Assembly (NCBI GenBank): GCA_019671135.1
Contig: JAHRHY010000029.1
Location: forward strand, 186,001 to 250,000
Source of the DNA: Linnemannia hyalina
Lineage: Eukaryota > Mortierellomycota > Mortierellomycetes > Mortierellales > Mortierellaceae
Direction: 5' to 3'
Length of the DNA stretch: 64,000 nt
The notes beneath the pieces are model-generated. The model had not been told where the DNA came from. It saw only the letters and a list, made by a program, of their open reading frames with translations, and ran no database searches. The translations under genes and the position numbers were made by a program. Of the stretch, positions 21,701 through 32,762 are shown in pieces (position 1 is the first letter of the stretch; every line of letters begins with the position of its first letter).

Positions 21701-22837
21701 ATCATTCGTTCATGACTGTTTCTAGTACCATCTGATTCTAGCTTTAACATTACTTCTTTACGTAGGATTGAAGAGTGTGTTGACCTTACCCAATCTTCAA
21801 CGAGCTTGTTTTGTAGTGGAGTGGGTAAAGCGGATACGAGTTGTGCTATTTTACGTCGTGCGTTCAATCCTTCTTTACCCCTTTTTTTGCAACCCAGCGT
21901 ATCAAGCGCCCTTCATGTTTTTTTTGAAAATCCCATTGAAGTTAGCATCGAATGGCCAAGTAGCGCTTGTTCTCTCTTCTTTTTTTAATAGAGCACCACC
22001 TGCATGTTGTTCAAAGCGGCCTTTAAGATGCTTTTCATACGAAACAGAGCTTTTTTTTTTACATGCGTGGTGGTCATGAAGACCAAGTTTTGGCTGGCGA
22101 TGGCATTCAGTGGTTGTCGCAAAACACGTCGAGTTGTCGAATAGAACAATTTTGCCTGCTTGTAAAACATTTGGCTACATCCTTTTTTATACGATACATC
22201 CGCAATATGACTTGGTGTAACTGACACTTGGATATAGGCAAACATTGTCTCTTTAGTTACAATAATAACTGGCGCACCTCTAGACATTGTATTGCAATGT
22301 TATGTTTTTTAAAACTATACTTTTTATAAAGCAGATGAACACGCGTTCTACCTGCGCTACAGCTCTTTCACACACTCTACGATCCGCATTGGACATTATT
22401 GCCTTTACCCTCTACATGTCACAGTGTAATTCTCTTTGAGAGCTAGCTTTCTCTCATTGCTCTCAGTCGTTTACCCTACCAAGTTAATAACAATAAGTAA
22501 AGCGAAAAGTAGGAGTACCAAGGCCAGTGACAACGAAGAGACAAGAGAATAGAGAGAAAGATCAGTGAGCATGAAAGAATGCTGTTTATTATTGCAGAAG
22601 AGGAGGGTATTAAGATGAAATGGTACGCACGATGAAAACTAAGGGAGGGTGTTGAAGAAGGTGCAGTTGTGAAGGCGTGGTTGTTGGTGAAGGTAATGTG
22701 TACAGCAGAATTTTGTGTTATATGCTTTCGTATGTTATACAGCACAAGTGAGGAGGAGAGAACAAGAGAATGCACAAGTGAACAAGAGAGAACGAGTGGG
22801 ATGATCAGGCAGGACTCGAAGGGGAGAGTGTGGGTTT
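21701..22837. other. Spacer with one unassigned minus-strand frame
   Basis: The minus-strand frame 22287-21985 (MSRGAPVIIVTKETMFAYI...) is 100 residues and not of simple composition, but I recognise no family and see no promoter or splice context. A pol III-like A box (TAGTGGAGTGGG, 21814) and B box (GTTCAATCC, 21862) occur near each other without a foldable tRNA. A 22.5-22.8 kb stretch is AG-rich. Confidence 0.25.
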
Positions 22838-23129
22838 TTGTATTGTTTTATTGTGAGAGAGAAAGAGCAGGAAGCAGAGTGTATCCAAGACCCATACCAT
22901 GTAGTAGGAAAGGGAAGGACCAAGGGCAAACAGAAAGAGCACAAGGCTGAAATCATATCCGACATGAACAAGGGAAAAGTGCCGTTTAGTGGGTCTAAAA
23001 AACGGAAGTGGAGTAGCAACTCAGATGGAGAGATCACAGTAGTAAAGTGACCTTCCCACTGCTCGGTTTGTGGAATGCCTGGGCATAACAGAGCCACTTG
23101 TCGACCCAAAAAGGGCGTGTCAGCTTGAA
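22838..23129 (+). pseudogene. C-terminal zinc-knuckle tail of a MULE-type transposase (relic)
   Basis: The plus strand reads QDPYHVVGKGRTKGK, then KKRKW, one in-frame TGA (23048-23050), and then HCSVCGMPGHNRATCRPKKG. A 'KGRPKG...KRK...' basic stretch followed by a CCHC knuckle (C-x2-C-x4-H-x4-C) is the usual C-terminus of Mutator-like transposases. The DDE core and SWIM domain are not present in the window. The TGA and the missing core make this a relic. A nucleic-acid-binding knuckle protein of other origin is possible. Confidence 0.4.
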
Positions 23130-24151
23130 GAGAAGAGAATATGATTTTAATAAACATGGTGGTACATTTATTTCTTACGTTTTGAACAAAGGTTTCTGCT
23201 GCTAAGACAAAAAAAGGTGGTCATTTTTTATAGGCTTGTCCTGCGAGTGACGCCCCAAAGTTTTGACGAGGGAGTATTCTTTGGGAATGTAAAGAATATG
23301 TCAGCGAGGGTTAAGTTTGACGGTGTCGATCTTATTTCTTCTCAGCGCTTTGTGAGAGATATAGTAGGTTGAGGGAATGTGAGATGAATAGTACAGTGGA
23401 AGAGTCAATGAAGAGAGTAACAAGTGGAAAAGTGGAAAAGTGGAAGGAAGGTGGAGAGGGTGAGGAGAAAGTGGAAAGGATAGAAGGCGGAAAGGGAATG
23501 CTAAAAGCGCTTTTTAGGACAGGATAGAATCATTGACAAGCCAGCACAAAGTGCATTAAGAGAAAGTACAAGATGAAAGTCCGAGGCATGCAGGCATGGC
23601 AATAAAGGAGTGTTGTTTTGCTGAGCTTGCATTTTTGCAAAAAACGTTTACACGGTGTAGAAGCAGGGGGCTGTACAAAACATATGAAATGTATTTTTAC
23701 AGTCCCCAGGACTACAATCATCGTTTGCGGCACAGGGTGTCAAAAAGCATCATTCAAAAAGTTGTGATTTTCTTCCATTTTGTCCTTTTTTTCTATTTCT
23801 TCCTCTTCACCACCTCTTTTTGTCTTCCCTCAGCACTCACCAACCCGCTAGAGAATGCATGCAACCAGCAATATTGGCCACAATTGCCTTGCTCTGTTGA
23901 GAGTCGATGTATGTTTGTGGTTGTTTGTGTTTCTAATCGTGAAAAAGAGGAGGGGGTCTGTACCTGGGCGATTGAGATTTAGCATATATCACGACACGTT
24001 TTCCAACCTCCACACCCCATTTTGTGATTCTTTGCTCTCACCTTTCTTTTTGTTTTGTCTTTCACCCTTTGTCCTCTCCTTTTTCTCCTTTCGTTGTTCA
24101 CTCTCACTACCGTTCACTATATTCTTCTCGCCAAGTCATCCTTCCAACACA
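23130..24151. other. Spacer containing a Tc1-like terminal repeat relic
   Basis: About 23620-23715 resembles 30245-30325, the right end of the decayed Tc1-like element: both have 'gtagaag...ggggnc...caaaacat...tttttncagtcc'. The orientation is the same. No transposase accompanies it. The remainder is AG-rich, then C/T-rich toward the small frame at 24.15 kb. Confidence 0.35.
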
Positions 24152-24310
24152 ATGGCATTAAGAATCACCTCTGCTCCATTACTCACAAACAACCTGTCTC
24201 CCTCACTTACACAACCTATGCTACATCCAAACACGGCTCAGGAGCGCATCCAAGCAGTTCGGCCTCTGTACAGCAGCAGCCACCGCTTCAGTATCTCCTC
24301 CGTCCCTTAG
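24152..24310 (+). CDS. Possible 52-residue protein
   Basis: An ATG in good context (acacaATGg) follows a C/T-rich leader like those of other genes here. The frame encodes a Ser/Pro/Leu-rich 52-residue peptide (MALRITSAPLLTNN...), and AATAAA follows near 24354. There is no signal peptide or known motif. The layout of leader, ATG, stop and polyadenylation signal suggests a transcript, but the peptide itself may be meaningless. Confidence 0.2.
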   Translation: MALRITSAPLLTNNLSPSLTQPMLHPNTAQERIQAVRPLYSSSHRFSISSVP

Positions 24311-24525
24311 AGATTGTCTACCTCACCAGTCACCTGGATTTCTGCATTTATTACAATAAAAGAAGATAACACATATATGGTCTGTCCCGACGGATAATCA
24401 TCATAATGACAACACCTGCGACAATGTTTTGTATAAGTAAGTACTCTAGAGTCAAAAGGATCTCTCTGCCTTCATCACTTGTCCCAAATCATCACCTCTT
24501 GCCTCTCACCCTTTCTTTCACCTCC

Positions 24526-25953
24526 ATGGCCTCTATTCGCCCAAACACACAAGAACAGACCCGCGTCAAACGCTCTCGTCAACATATTTCGTTAAAGCAG
24601 AGGAGGTACATTGTCCACGCCATAGCAGACGAGGGTCACATCTTCAAGTCAGCATCCATCCGCTTCAATCTCCCTTATTCCACGGTGCGCTCCATTCACC
24701 TCGACTGGGAACGAACGGGAAGATACGACACGTTACGAAGAGGTGGAGACAAACGTACCCGTCACGCCGACGAACATATAGAGTGGATTAAGGCGCGGTT
24801 CCTCGACGACCCTGACCTCTCCATCCCTGATCTCCGGGACGAGCTCAACAATCGCTTTCGGTCGAACCACCCTCGGCTCAATCTCCGTTGGCCTGCAGAC
24901 TGTCTTAAGGGCCGTCAAGAGCAGCATTGTATACACGCTCAAGCTCATGCATCCAGAACCTGTCCACTACAACAATCCGGAGCGTATTCGCTCGAGAAAG
25001 GAGTGGGCAGCTCGGGAGTTTCAACGTCCTTCCGGCATTGATGATTTCGTCTTCCTTGACGAAACCGGTTTCAACTTGCACACGCGTCGCAGGTTTGGCT
25101 GAACCCCAAGAGGTGTCCGTCCCATGAAGGCTGTCGAGCCCAACAAGGGTCCCAACATGTCACTGGTTGTTGCCGTCGACAGAACCGGTCTGGTCGCCTG
25201 TGAGATCAAGCTCAAATCTTAAAAGGGTGTCGACTTTGAACACCTCCTCAGGCGGAAGGTGTTCCCCAAGCTACAAGGCAGCCGAGTCCTTTTGACGGAC
25301 AATTGCAGGACCCACAAAGTGAAAAGGGTAACAGATTTGTTCCCAAACTCGCCTCATATCCAATTATTCCTGCCTGCATATACCCTCATTTCAATGTCGC
25401 CGAATGGGTCTTCGGTGCCATCAAGCACCAAGTCAAGAAGACAAAGGTCGACAAGCACATGCTTACAGAACATATCCGCCGATCTCTTCACCGTACTGTC
25501 ACGGCTGCCAAGGTCACGGGTTGGATGAAAGAAGTCAAGAGACACTTTTTGATGGCGCTCAAAGGACATCCCCTTGGCCGTCTCATGAATACCAAGCATG
25601 CAGTGACGCGCCTGGGCTACAGCCAAGACCACGGCCAAGATCCGTATCCAGAGACAGACAACGAAGACGGTGGGGAAGAAGAGGAGGAAGATGACTTGCT
25701 GCAGACGAGCCCAGATGTGTTTGAGTCGAATAGTATCTCTGGAGATGACGATGACTCGTCAGATACGTCTGAAAGCGACACCTACGAGGTGGATGGCTAC
25801 GACAATGACCTGCTGAGAGCGCTGGTCGAAGAGGAGAAGGAGGACAATCAGATATAGGAGCAAGAGGAAGGCGATGAAGTAGAAGAGGAAGTGGAGGAAG
25901 TGGAGAAGCCACTGGTTCGATCACGTCCACGTCGCTCTGTACGTAATAAATGA
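24526..25953 (+). pseudogene. IS630/Tc1-superfamily DDE transposase, decayed
   Basis: The N-terminus (MASIRPNTQEQTRVKRSRQH...) contains a helix-turn-helix (FKSASIRFNLPYSTVRSI). The catalytic pieces follow in order: FLDETGFNL (first Asp, about 25060), LLTDNCRTHK (second Asp, about 25300) and PHFNVAEWVFGAIK (Glu, about 25400). A long acidic C-terminus ends LVRSRPRRSVRNK at 25953. Lesions: a frameshift near 24890; stops TGA near 25101, TAA near 25219 and TAG at 25855; and a second frameshift near 25380. The family moves DNA by cut-and-paste into TA sites. I did not find matching terminal repeats. Confidence 0.7.
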
Positions 25954-26507
25954 TTCATCCTATTGATCGAAAACATAGTGATTTGTTCTAAGTGTAATGT
26001 GCTAGCAGTTGACACCTGTGCGAAAATAAAGTACCCGAAAAGAGTAGTGGATCTCGAATGTAGCTTTGGTCCAAAAAGTGCATAGTTGATCGGTAAATTG
26101 AGTATTACTTCAAACCTGTTCCACACCTCTGCGAGCGAAGCCGCGGGCATTATTCTAGTGCTTTCAAAAAGGAATCTGTTACGTTTACACTTTTTCACAG
26201 AAGAGATTTATTAATAATGAGCGAATTTGTAATACAAATGCGCCAACTAATTTCTTCAGAGCTGTGTGATTTGTATGTGCGTTACGTATGTGCAGAATAT
26301 ACTCCGCTGCGAAAATCGGCAGACCCGGAAGAAAGAATACCGATCAGCCGTCACATCCCACTTTTGCTCAGGAACTTATAAAAGCTGTCGGCCGACCCCT
26401 CTTTCTCGCTTCATTCACAACTACTCGTCACACACTTCTAACACCGCACACCCTCCTTTTCTTTCACAAAAACAACACACACAACCATAACCACAACTGC
26501 AAACAAT
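25954..26507. other. Promoter region of the quinone oxidoreductase gene
   Basis: Nothing was recognised until the TATA-like box at 26377. The stretch before the ATG is A/C-rich with repeated CACACAAC, a typical unstructured leader. Confidence 0.45.
26377..26384 (+). promoter_or_regulatory. TATA box of the quinone oxidoreductase gene
   Basis: TATAAAAG stands 131 bases upstream of the ATG at 26508 and is followed by a C/T-rich then A/C-rich leader. Confidence 0.55.
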
Positions 26508-28337
26508 ATGAAGGCTGTTATCGTCGAAAAGACCAACTTTGAGCCCACCTACCACAACGCCAAGCTGGTCGATATCCCCAAACCAGAACTCACAGAGGAT
26601 GGCCAGGCTCTGTTGGACGTTCACGCTGTCTCGTTCAACCACCGCGAGGTCTGGATCCGCAAGGGAGTGTATCCTGTAAGAGATAGAACATACTTGATGC
26701 CACCGCGTTTCACTTTATCTGACGTGATTTTGTTTTGTGTCCCCAATCAGATTTGTTGGGACGTGATTTTGTTTTGTGTTCCCCGATCAGATTTGTGGAG
26801 AGGGTGCAAATGATCCTGTTTGTACTCACCTGTTAGTTGTTGTTATGTTGTTCTGTTTTTTTTGTTCAGGTCATTGTGTTTAACACGGTCCTGGGAGCAG
26901 ATGGTGTTGGCAGAATCGCCGAGGTCAAGGGCAACTCCAAGCACAATATTGGCGACCGTGTTGTCGTCATGCCCTCGGTCGGCTGGACCAAGGACCCCAG
27001 GGGACCCGAGGAGGACTACTACATCCTTGGTGGTGGGCCTGCTCCAGGTATGTATTTTGTTTTTTTTTGTTTATTACTGGTGGGAAACAAGACCCGCCGC
27101 ATCAAAGAGAAAAATTAGGATGGGAGGAAAATCGTTGCAGCGTAGAAAAAAAACCGTAGGATGACAAATTCATTTTTTTTGGTGCGGGGTTGGGTTCTTT
27201 TTACATATTCATTCCTGACCCATTGCCCGCGTCTCTCTCTATATGCTAGGCCTCTTTTCGGAGCACTTTGTCGCGCAGCAGGACGATCTCTTCAAGGTCC
27301 CTGACCACCTGACTGACGCCGAGGCTGCTGCCCTGCCTCTGGCTGGTCTGACAGCATGGCGTGCTGTATTCACCAAGGGACAAGTCCGCGAAGGTCAGAA
27401 CGTCCTTATTACTGGAATTGGTAAGCAATCTCGAAAAAGACAGTCGATAGGCAGAAAAGAAAAAAGCACCCTCACTAGTCTATCGCGCGCGCCGCGGTCA
27501 ATGTTGACCATGTATGGCACCCATGGAAACGGAAGAAGGTAGATACTGAGCCGGCGCATTTATCGTCCTCTTCTGAATGACTATCCGATAGGTGGAGGTG
27601 TTGCTCTGATGGCTCTGTTGTTCTGTGTTGCTGCTGGCGCCAATGTTTATGTCAACTCATCAGACGACGCCAAGATCCTCAAGGCTATCGAGCTTGGTGC
27701 TCAGGGAGGTGTCAACTACAAATCAGGTACCGTGCCACCTACGTGTTCATACATCTGCCTTAGTTTCATTTCGAATCGCTGCGATTATTTATGCGCCTCT
27801 AACGCTCCTGTCTTCTAATTCATTGATATCCACTATAAAGACAAGTGGGATTCCCAACTTCAAAACCTTACTCATGGCGAACCCTTTGACGTTGTCATTG
27901 ACGGTGCTGGAGGTGATGGCTTTAAGGCCTTCACTAGGCTTCTTCGCATGGGAGGCATCATTGTCTCCTATGGGATGACCGTTAAGTTCGAGGTCGACTA
28001 TACCATGGTTGCCGTCTTGCGCAACATCGAGGTCCGTGGAAGCACCATGGTGAGTCCTTGTTTTATGGAGCAGTCAACACAATCTTCAGCGAAGCAAGCA
28101 TAGAACATAGGCGATGTTCAATATCATTAGCTAACATGAGCAACTGTGTTTTTCTCCTAGGGATCGCGCGTCGAGTTTGGGGAGATGGTTGACTTTGTTG
28201 CAAAGCACACGATCAAGCCTGTGGTCAGTCAGGTCTGGCCTGGCCTTGAGTCTGCTGAGGAAGCGTTTAATGTCATCAAGGCTGGAACCCAGTTTGGCAA
28301 GTTAGTGTTGTCCTTGAAGAACGATTCCAAGCTGTAA
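26508..28337 (+). CDS. Zinc-type alcohol dehydrogenase-like / NAD(P)H quinone oxidoreductase (MDR family)
   Basis: Six exons with GT-AG borders all in phase: 26508-26675, 26870-27047, 27250-27420, 27592-27726, 27841-28049 and 28161-28337, giving 345 residues. The N-terminal GroES-like domain contains SFNHREVWIRKGVYP and then VLGADGVGRIAEV. AAALPLAGLTAWRAVF precedes the nucleotide-binding Rossmann motif, ITGIGGGVALMALL. FDVVIDGAGGDGF and LRMGGIIVSYGM follow. The protein lacks the structural-zinc Cys cluster, as expected for the quinone reductase branch of the family. It probably reduces quinones or enals with NAD(P)H in the cytosol. No lesion was seen. Intron 1 carries a 39-base tandem duplication with extra acceptor-like sites. 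Confidence 0.85.
26721..26798 (+). repeat. Two-unit 39-base tandem repeat inside intron 1
   Basis: Units 26721-26759 and 26760-26798 differ at a few bases. Each begins GACGTGATTTTG and ends CAGATTTGTTGG or CAGATTTGTGG. Each carries a CAG that could serve as a cryptic acceptor upstream of the true one at 26869. Confidence 0.75.
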
Positions 28338-28552
28338 GATACTTGTAACTACCTATGAGTGCCTTGGATACAATGGAGCCATCGCTGAATTAAAATAAAA
28401 ACTACACACTGTTCGCAATCAAATCGATGAAGGTGACTGCGTCATCGCAACATCGCGTTGCAAATTTCGCCTTCAAGGGGCTGGACCTGCTGCTTTTTTG
28501 TTCCTTATTTTCTTACTCATCTACTACATTCACCAACAATTTACACACAGCC

Positions 28553-28889
28553 ATGGTTGACCATGCAGAACTCATCGCCAACTTTGCCGTCATCTCTGGA
28601 GCCACCCCCGAGCAGGCCCAGTTCTACCCCGAGGCCAACAACTGGGACATCCACTTAACGTGCAAGCAATCCGTCAAATGCCACATCACTAACAACACCT
28701 ACTGCCTTTTGTTTGCATGACTAACTCATATTTTGCGTTCTCATTCCACTTTTATAGGCGGCCAGGAGCAGCTTTTACGAGGAACCACAGGCAGAAGCAG
28801 CATCAGGAGGACTATGCCGACGAGGGCGACGATGAGGACTTGGACGACGTTCTGGCGCAGCCTGCGCCCAAGTCTGTTTCAAAAAAATA
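28553..28889 (+). pseudogene. Shp1/p47-like UBX cofactor, N-terminal fragment, broken
   Basis: The first block reads MVDHAELIANFAVISGATPEQAQFY then EANNWDIH, which fits the UBA-like domain at the start of p47/Shp1 proteins (Cdc48 adaptors in ubiquitin-dependent processes). After an intron-like gap (about 28660-28757) comes AARSSFYEEPQAE and, after a frame change, DYADEGDDEDLDDV, the acidic stretch usual after that domain. The SEP and UBX domains are missing, exon phases do not match, and the frame shifts near 28805. It is a truncated duplicate; an intact gene should exist elsewhere in the genome. Confidence 0.5.
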
Positions 28890-28939
28890 AAAGTGAGTTC
28901 ACACATTTGAGCACCTTCCAGACAAGGAAAAATATGGTA

Positions 28940-28986
28940 AAAAAAGTGTGTCCGTTCAGGCCTGGAAAGTGTGTACACACTTTTTT
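28940..28986. repeat. Hairpin, 12-base arms
   Basis: AAAAAAGTGTGT at 28940-28951 pairs with ACACACTTTTTT at 28975-28986 across a 23-base loop. It lies just past the p47 fragment and may mark a transposon end or breakpoint. Confidence 0.5.
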
Positions 28987-29104
28987 CAGCTTCGAATTAC
29001 TCGGCCTAACAGATACGCGAGCGTGATGGGGTTTGTTTTGTTGGATAGAAGTAGAGCATAGCTCTTCCACAATAGCTATTTGAATCAGTTAGCTCAAGTG
29101 GCTC

Positions 29105-30335
29105 CCACCTGACGTCCAGAAACAAAATAAAAATGTGTGTCACTTTACAGATGGAAATAGCACGGTGCGCGTGCGAAATTGCATGCAGCTGTGCTTGCAC
29201 AAGGGCGTAAAAGAAAGAAATCACTCAGAAAAGTCGCTCAATCACTCAACATCTCCAAGCCTTCGGTTGCAAGATCAAGGACAAAGACAAAGAAAACATT
29301 ACACCACCAAACCCAGGAAGACCAAGGGCGATCTCGACCAAAACAATATCGCACACCACCATGACATGGGCGACTTGAAAACATATAAGGATGGGCAACG
29401 ATTCGCGCAATCGACAGAAGAAAAGCAGGTTCACATCAGCACGGTCCGACAGAATCTACTTCAGGAGGGTGTGAGGAGTACTCACAGCCCAAGAAGCCTA
29501 ATCCCAACCGAGATCAAAGAGCTCGAAGGCTTGAATTCGCCAAAGCCCGTATTCATTGGACAAAGGACGACTGGAAGAAAGTGGTGTTCTCCGATGAGAC
29601 GACGATCAGTTGCTTCGGGACCTTCGGCAAGTCTTACTACCGCAGTAGACGCAATCGCCGACGCCTTCAACCTCATCAAGTCCAACCATCATTACAAAGA
29701 GGTGGTGGAACGATGATGGGGATGCGTCACCTTTTTTGGCGTCGGTGATGCTAGCTGGATCATGGGGAAGGTCGATCCAGATGCTTGCCTCACTGTTTTC
29801 AAGGATTATGTTCGGCAATCGCGCGATTTCTGGGGCATGGACGAGGCGATATTCATCTTTCAGTAGGACAATGCCCGAGTACATACTGCACGCAAGGTCA
29901 TGGAGTCCTTTGAGGAAGAGGATATTACTATCCTTCCTTAGCCCGCCAACTCTCCAGACCTCAACCTCATCGAACATGTTTGGGCGTACATGAAACGCAG
30001 GCTGGATCGTAATACAGAGCCGCCAGAGAGGCTGAAGGACCTCTGGGAACGTGCGCAGGAGATCTGGACAGACCCCCCTAATAACTTTCTTCAAAAACTG
30101 TATGAGCGCATGCCAAAGCGTCTGGAAGAAGTCATCAAGAACAAAGGACGTAAAGAAATAATGTTAAAGATGATACTAGAAACAGTCGTGCGTATAGGGA
30201 ATTTCTGAATGATTTGCACCTGCGAAAAAAAAAGGAAAAAGAGGATGAAAATGCTACACGACGTAGAAGTCGGGGACCGCACAAAACATAAGAAAATGAT
30301 TTTTGCAGTCCGCAGGGGACTGTACGTCGGGGTGT
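29105..30335 (+). pseudogene. Tc1/mariner-type transposase (DD34E), decayed
   Basis: A helix-turn-helix region (KSLRKVAQSLNISKPSVARS) near 29230 precedes the catalytic core. The first Asp lies in VVFSDETTISCFG (about 29590), the second in the QDNARVHTARK motif (about 29868; the Gln codon is followed by TAG), and the third acidic residue in NSPDLNLIEHVW (about 29960). Counting from the second Asp to the Glu gives 34 intervening residues, the Tc1 spacing. There are frameshifts near 29300 and 29640 and stops near 29716, 29866 and 29938. Past 30240 lies a probable right terminal repeat (ggggaccgc...gcagtccgc). The left end is not found. Confidence 0.75.
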
Positions 30336-30399
30336 ACGGCATTGGACTGACTGCTAGAAGTATAATTATTTATTGGGATTCGCATCACCGTCGTCACCA

Positions 30400-31701
30400 C
30401 TACAGGTCCACTTGGATTTCGGTGACAACGGGGTAATGATCACTGTAATCGTTGTAGGTAGCTCCCTTGAGCACATATGGGGAAGACTTGACCCTAAGCG
30501 AAGTCTGAACTGAGGATCGAACACCGGCAGAATGCTTTGCATCGGTAAACACAAAGTCAATGTACTGTGGGGGCTCCTTGACCGTATCCGGGTAGTTGTA
30601 GTTCGCAATCGTATTATCGACCGTATCCCAGGTCCAGGGCCAGCCCTGGTACCTTTTCGGTTGAACCGCACCTAACCTCGAGATGAGACCCGAGAACTCT
30701 GAGGAATCCTTTAATATGTTGAAATCACCTGCCATAACGACCAGCTCGTTCGCAGGGATGTTGCGACTGTCAATGAATTGACGCCATTGATCCAAAGAGA
30801 GACCACGGTACTTGGCAGCCTGGCCCGAACTGCACATGGAATCGTCACTCTGCATGTGCGTACCGAAGACGTGGATATTAGTTTCCTTGTAGTCCAGAAT
30901 CACATACGCGAAGCCCTTATTAGAGAACCTGCATATAAGAAAAAAAAATGTTAAAACGACGCGGGGTTGTTCGTTGAACGCATACTATAAATATGTTTTG
31001 CCTGGACAATTATTCCTTACCAGTCAGCTCCACAGCCATTTTTGTAAACAAACTGATGCTTCTGCTTAATAGGCCATTTGCTCAGGATTGTCACACCACC
31101 GTTCTCAACCGAGGTTGCAGAATAGCTGCCTGAAGTTGAGTCCCAGCCGCTCTTACTATGACCGACCGTGGGGGTTTGGTAAGGGTCTAATAATACGCCA
31201 AAAGAAAAAAGTTGAGTGAGTGAAAGAGAAGAGGAATTGGTCTTCTGCAAATAAAAAGCAAACGAATCATCGATGTTGTCTTACACTGGGAGGCGAGTCC
31301 AGAGCGAATGACATCGCAGGCAGTCAAGTCAAAGCACTCCTGGAGGACAAGAACATCGTGGTCCTTGATGTAGTCCGAGTTGCTGATGAGTCCAGCTCGC
31401 GTAACTATTTACCGCCAATAGTCGATATTGGGAATTATCAAGGATCAAAGAGAAAAAAAGAGAGAGTGTAGAAGGTAATGAGTCAGCTCAAAAGGCTTCG
31501 GCGGTTAATTTGTCTCGACAGCCGAGAAACGACAAATCAGCGCTTACCTTGGCCCCAGTTGGGGTAGAGGTTAGTGCTCAAGAAGTAGACATTGTTGGTG
31601 AGGATGCTCAAGGTTGCGTTCTTAGATTGAGCCGAAGTCAAGGAGGGGACCAAGACCACGGCAACGGCGGCAGTCATGGGGATGATTGATGTGAACTTCA
31701 T
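30400..31701 (-). CDS. Secreted sphingomyelinase-like phosphodiesterase (EEP family)
   Basis: Four exons on the minus strand, all in phase: 31701-31548, 31404-31285, 31186-31021 and 30928-30400, giving about 322 residues. The N-terminus is a signal peptide (MKFTSIIPMTAAVAVVLV, cleavage probably after TSA). Motifs of neutral sphingomyelinases in the endonuclease/exonuclease/phosphatase superfamily follow in order: LVLQECFD (metal-binding Glu), NGGVTILSKWPI, IHVFGTHMQS, VVMAGDFNI (catalytic Asp/Asn) and YSDHYPVV (catalytic Asp-His). The enzyme should hydrolyse sphingomyelin-type lipids outside the cell. The resemblance is to the secreted sphingomyelinase C group rather than the membrane-anchored mammalian enzymes. 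No lesion was seen. Confidence 0.75.
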
Positions 31702-32762
31702 TATAGAGCGGAAGAAGGAAGTCGTGGAGAGAACCAGGGGAAGCGAATAAAGGAAAGGGCTAAGATGAAGGGCTAAGAAGCAAAGCCGACAGATAAAAAG
31801 TCTCTTTTATATTAATCACCATGAGAAGAGGGTGGAGTAGGGAAGGGCTGTAAGCTCGAGCTCGAGCCTCTTGCCTTGATTTTTTCAACTGCTTGGAGAA
31901 AACACCCGTCTGGATAGGCTGGTGGGCAACATCAACATGCCAAAGCGATCCAAACAAACGATCATAAGAAGGAACGAAGGTGCAGGCTTTTCTGGAAAAA
32001 TCTTTAGTCAATACCGTCCGAAATTCAAAGGATTAGGCTTGTGGTCTAGACCAACCAGCCCATTGGGCTATGAGTTTTATACCACTTGGAACTACAGATG
32101 GGGGTATACAACGGAGGCCTTGGGAGCAAAAGCCAACGAAACCCCGTCTGGGTCAACACATTCCGGATTGATTGGGTCTTGAAGAATCGGACCCTGACCA
32201 GCCACCTGTTAGTCAGCCTCGTGGATGAGAAAAGTCGAGCCATCGTGCAGAAACGATCGTATGTTTGCCGTCATTTTAGGTTAGGGAGAAAGAAAATGAG
32301 AGCAAAGCAAACACGTCCTTTGCCCCATGCCTGTGGAGAGAGAGAAAAGGTTGGGTCATCTGTCAATGAGAGCATTCCAACCTAAAGGCCAAAAGAAAAT
32401 TAAAAAACAATACAAACCCGTTCTAACTGCTTTTAAGGGGGGAGCTAGCAAAGGGGGGTATTGTTGGTTGCACAGAAAAAGGAATTCGTAAGATATTTAC
32501 CGACAATGTTTTTTGGAATGTTGGATGGAGACAACAAAGAATAAGCGCTGTGGTCCACTATCGGCAGGTCTGCTGTCATTTAAAAAAAAGGTTCGCAAAA
32601 AATACAAAAGAAAAAATATCACTCGGGCATGTGCTTGCATGATGTGGGTGATAAAAAATAGACTCGGTAAACACTTAGGCAGATGAAGCATGATGTAGGT
32701 GCACTGGAATATTTACATGGCTCCAGCATGAGACTTATTACACGACTCGGGTACAGGAATAT
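31702..32762. other. Intergenic, nothing recognised
   Basis: This is the upstream region of the sphingomyelinase-like gene and spacer. Short open frames here lack motifs. Near 32700-32810 a phrase of about 50 bases (ACA(C)GACTCGGGTACAGGAATAT...) occurs twice in diverged form just beyond the Crinkler copy's 3' end. Confidence 0.35.

Noticed and set aside
21814..21870. A possible tRNA or SINE (A box TAGTGGAGTGGG, B box GTTCAATCC)
   Set aside because: The acceptor and T stems do not pair, so no tRNA can fold, and no second copy was seen.
32270..32290. TTAGGTTAGGG as a telomere-like repeat
   Set aside because: A single occurrence without an array is not evidence of a telomere.
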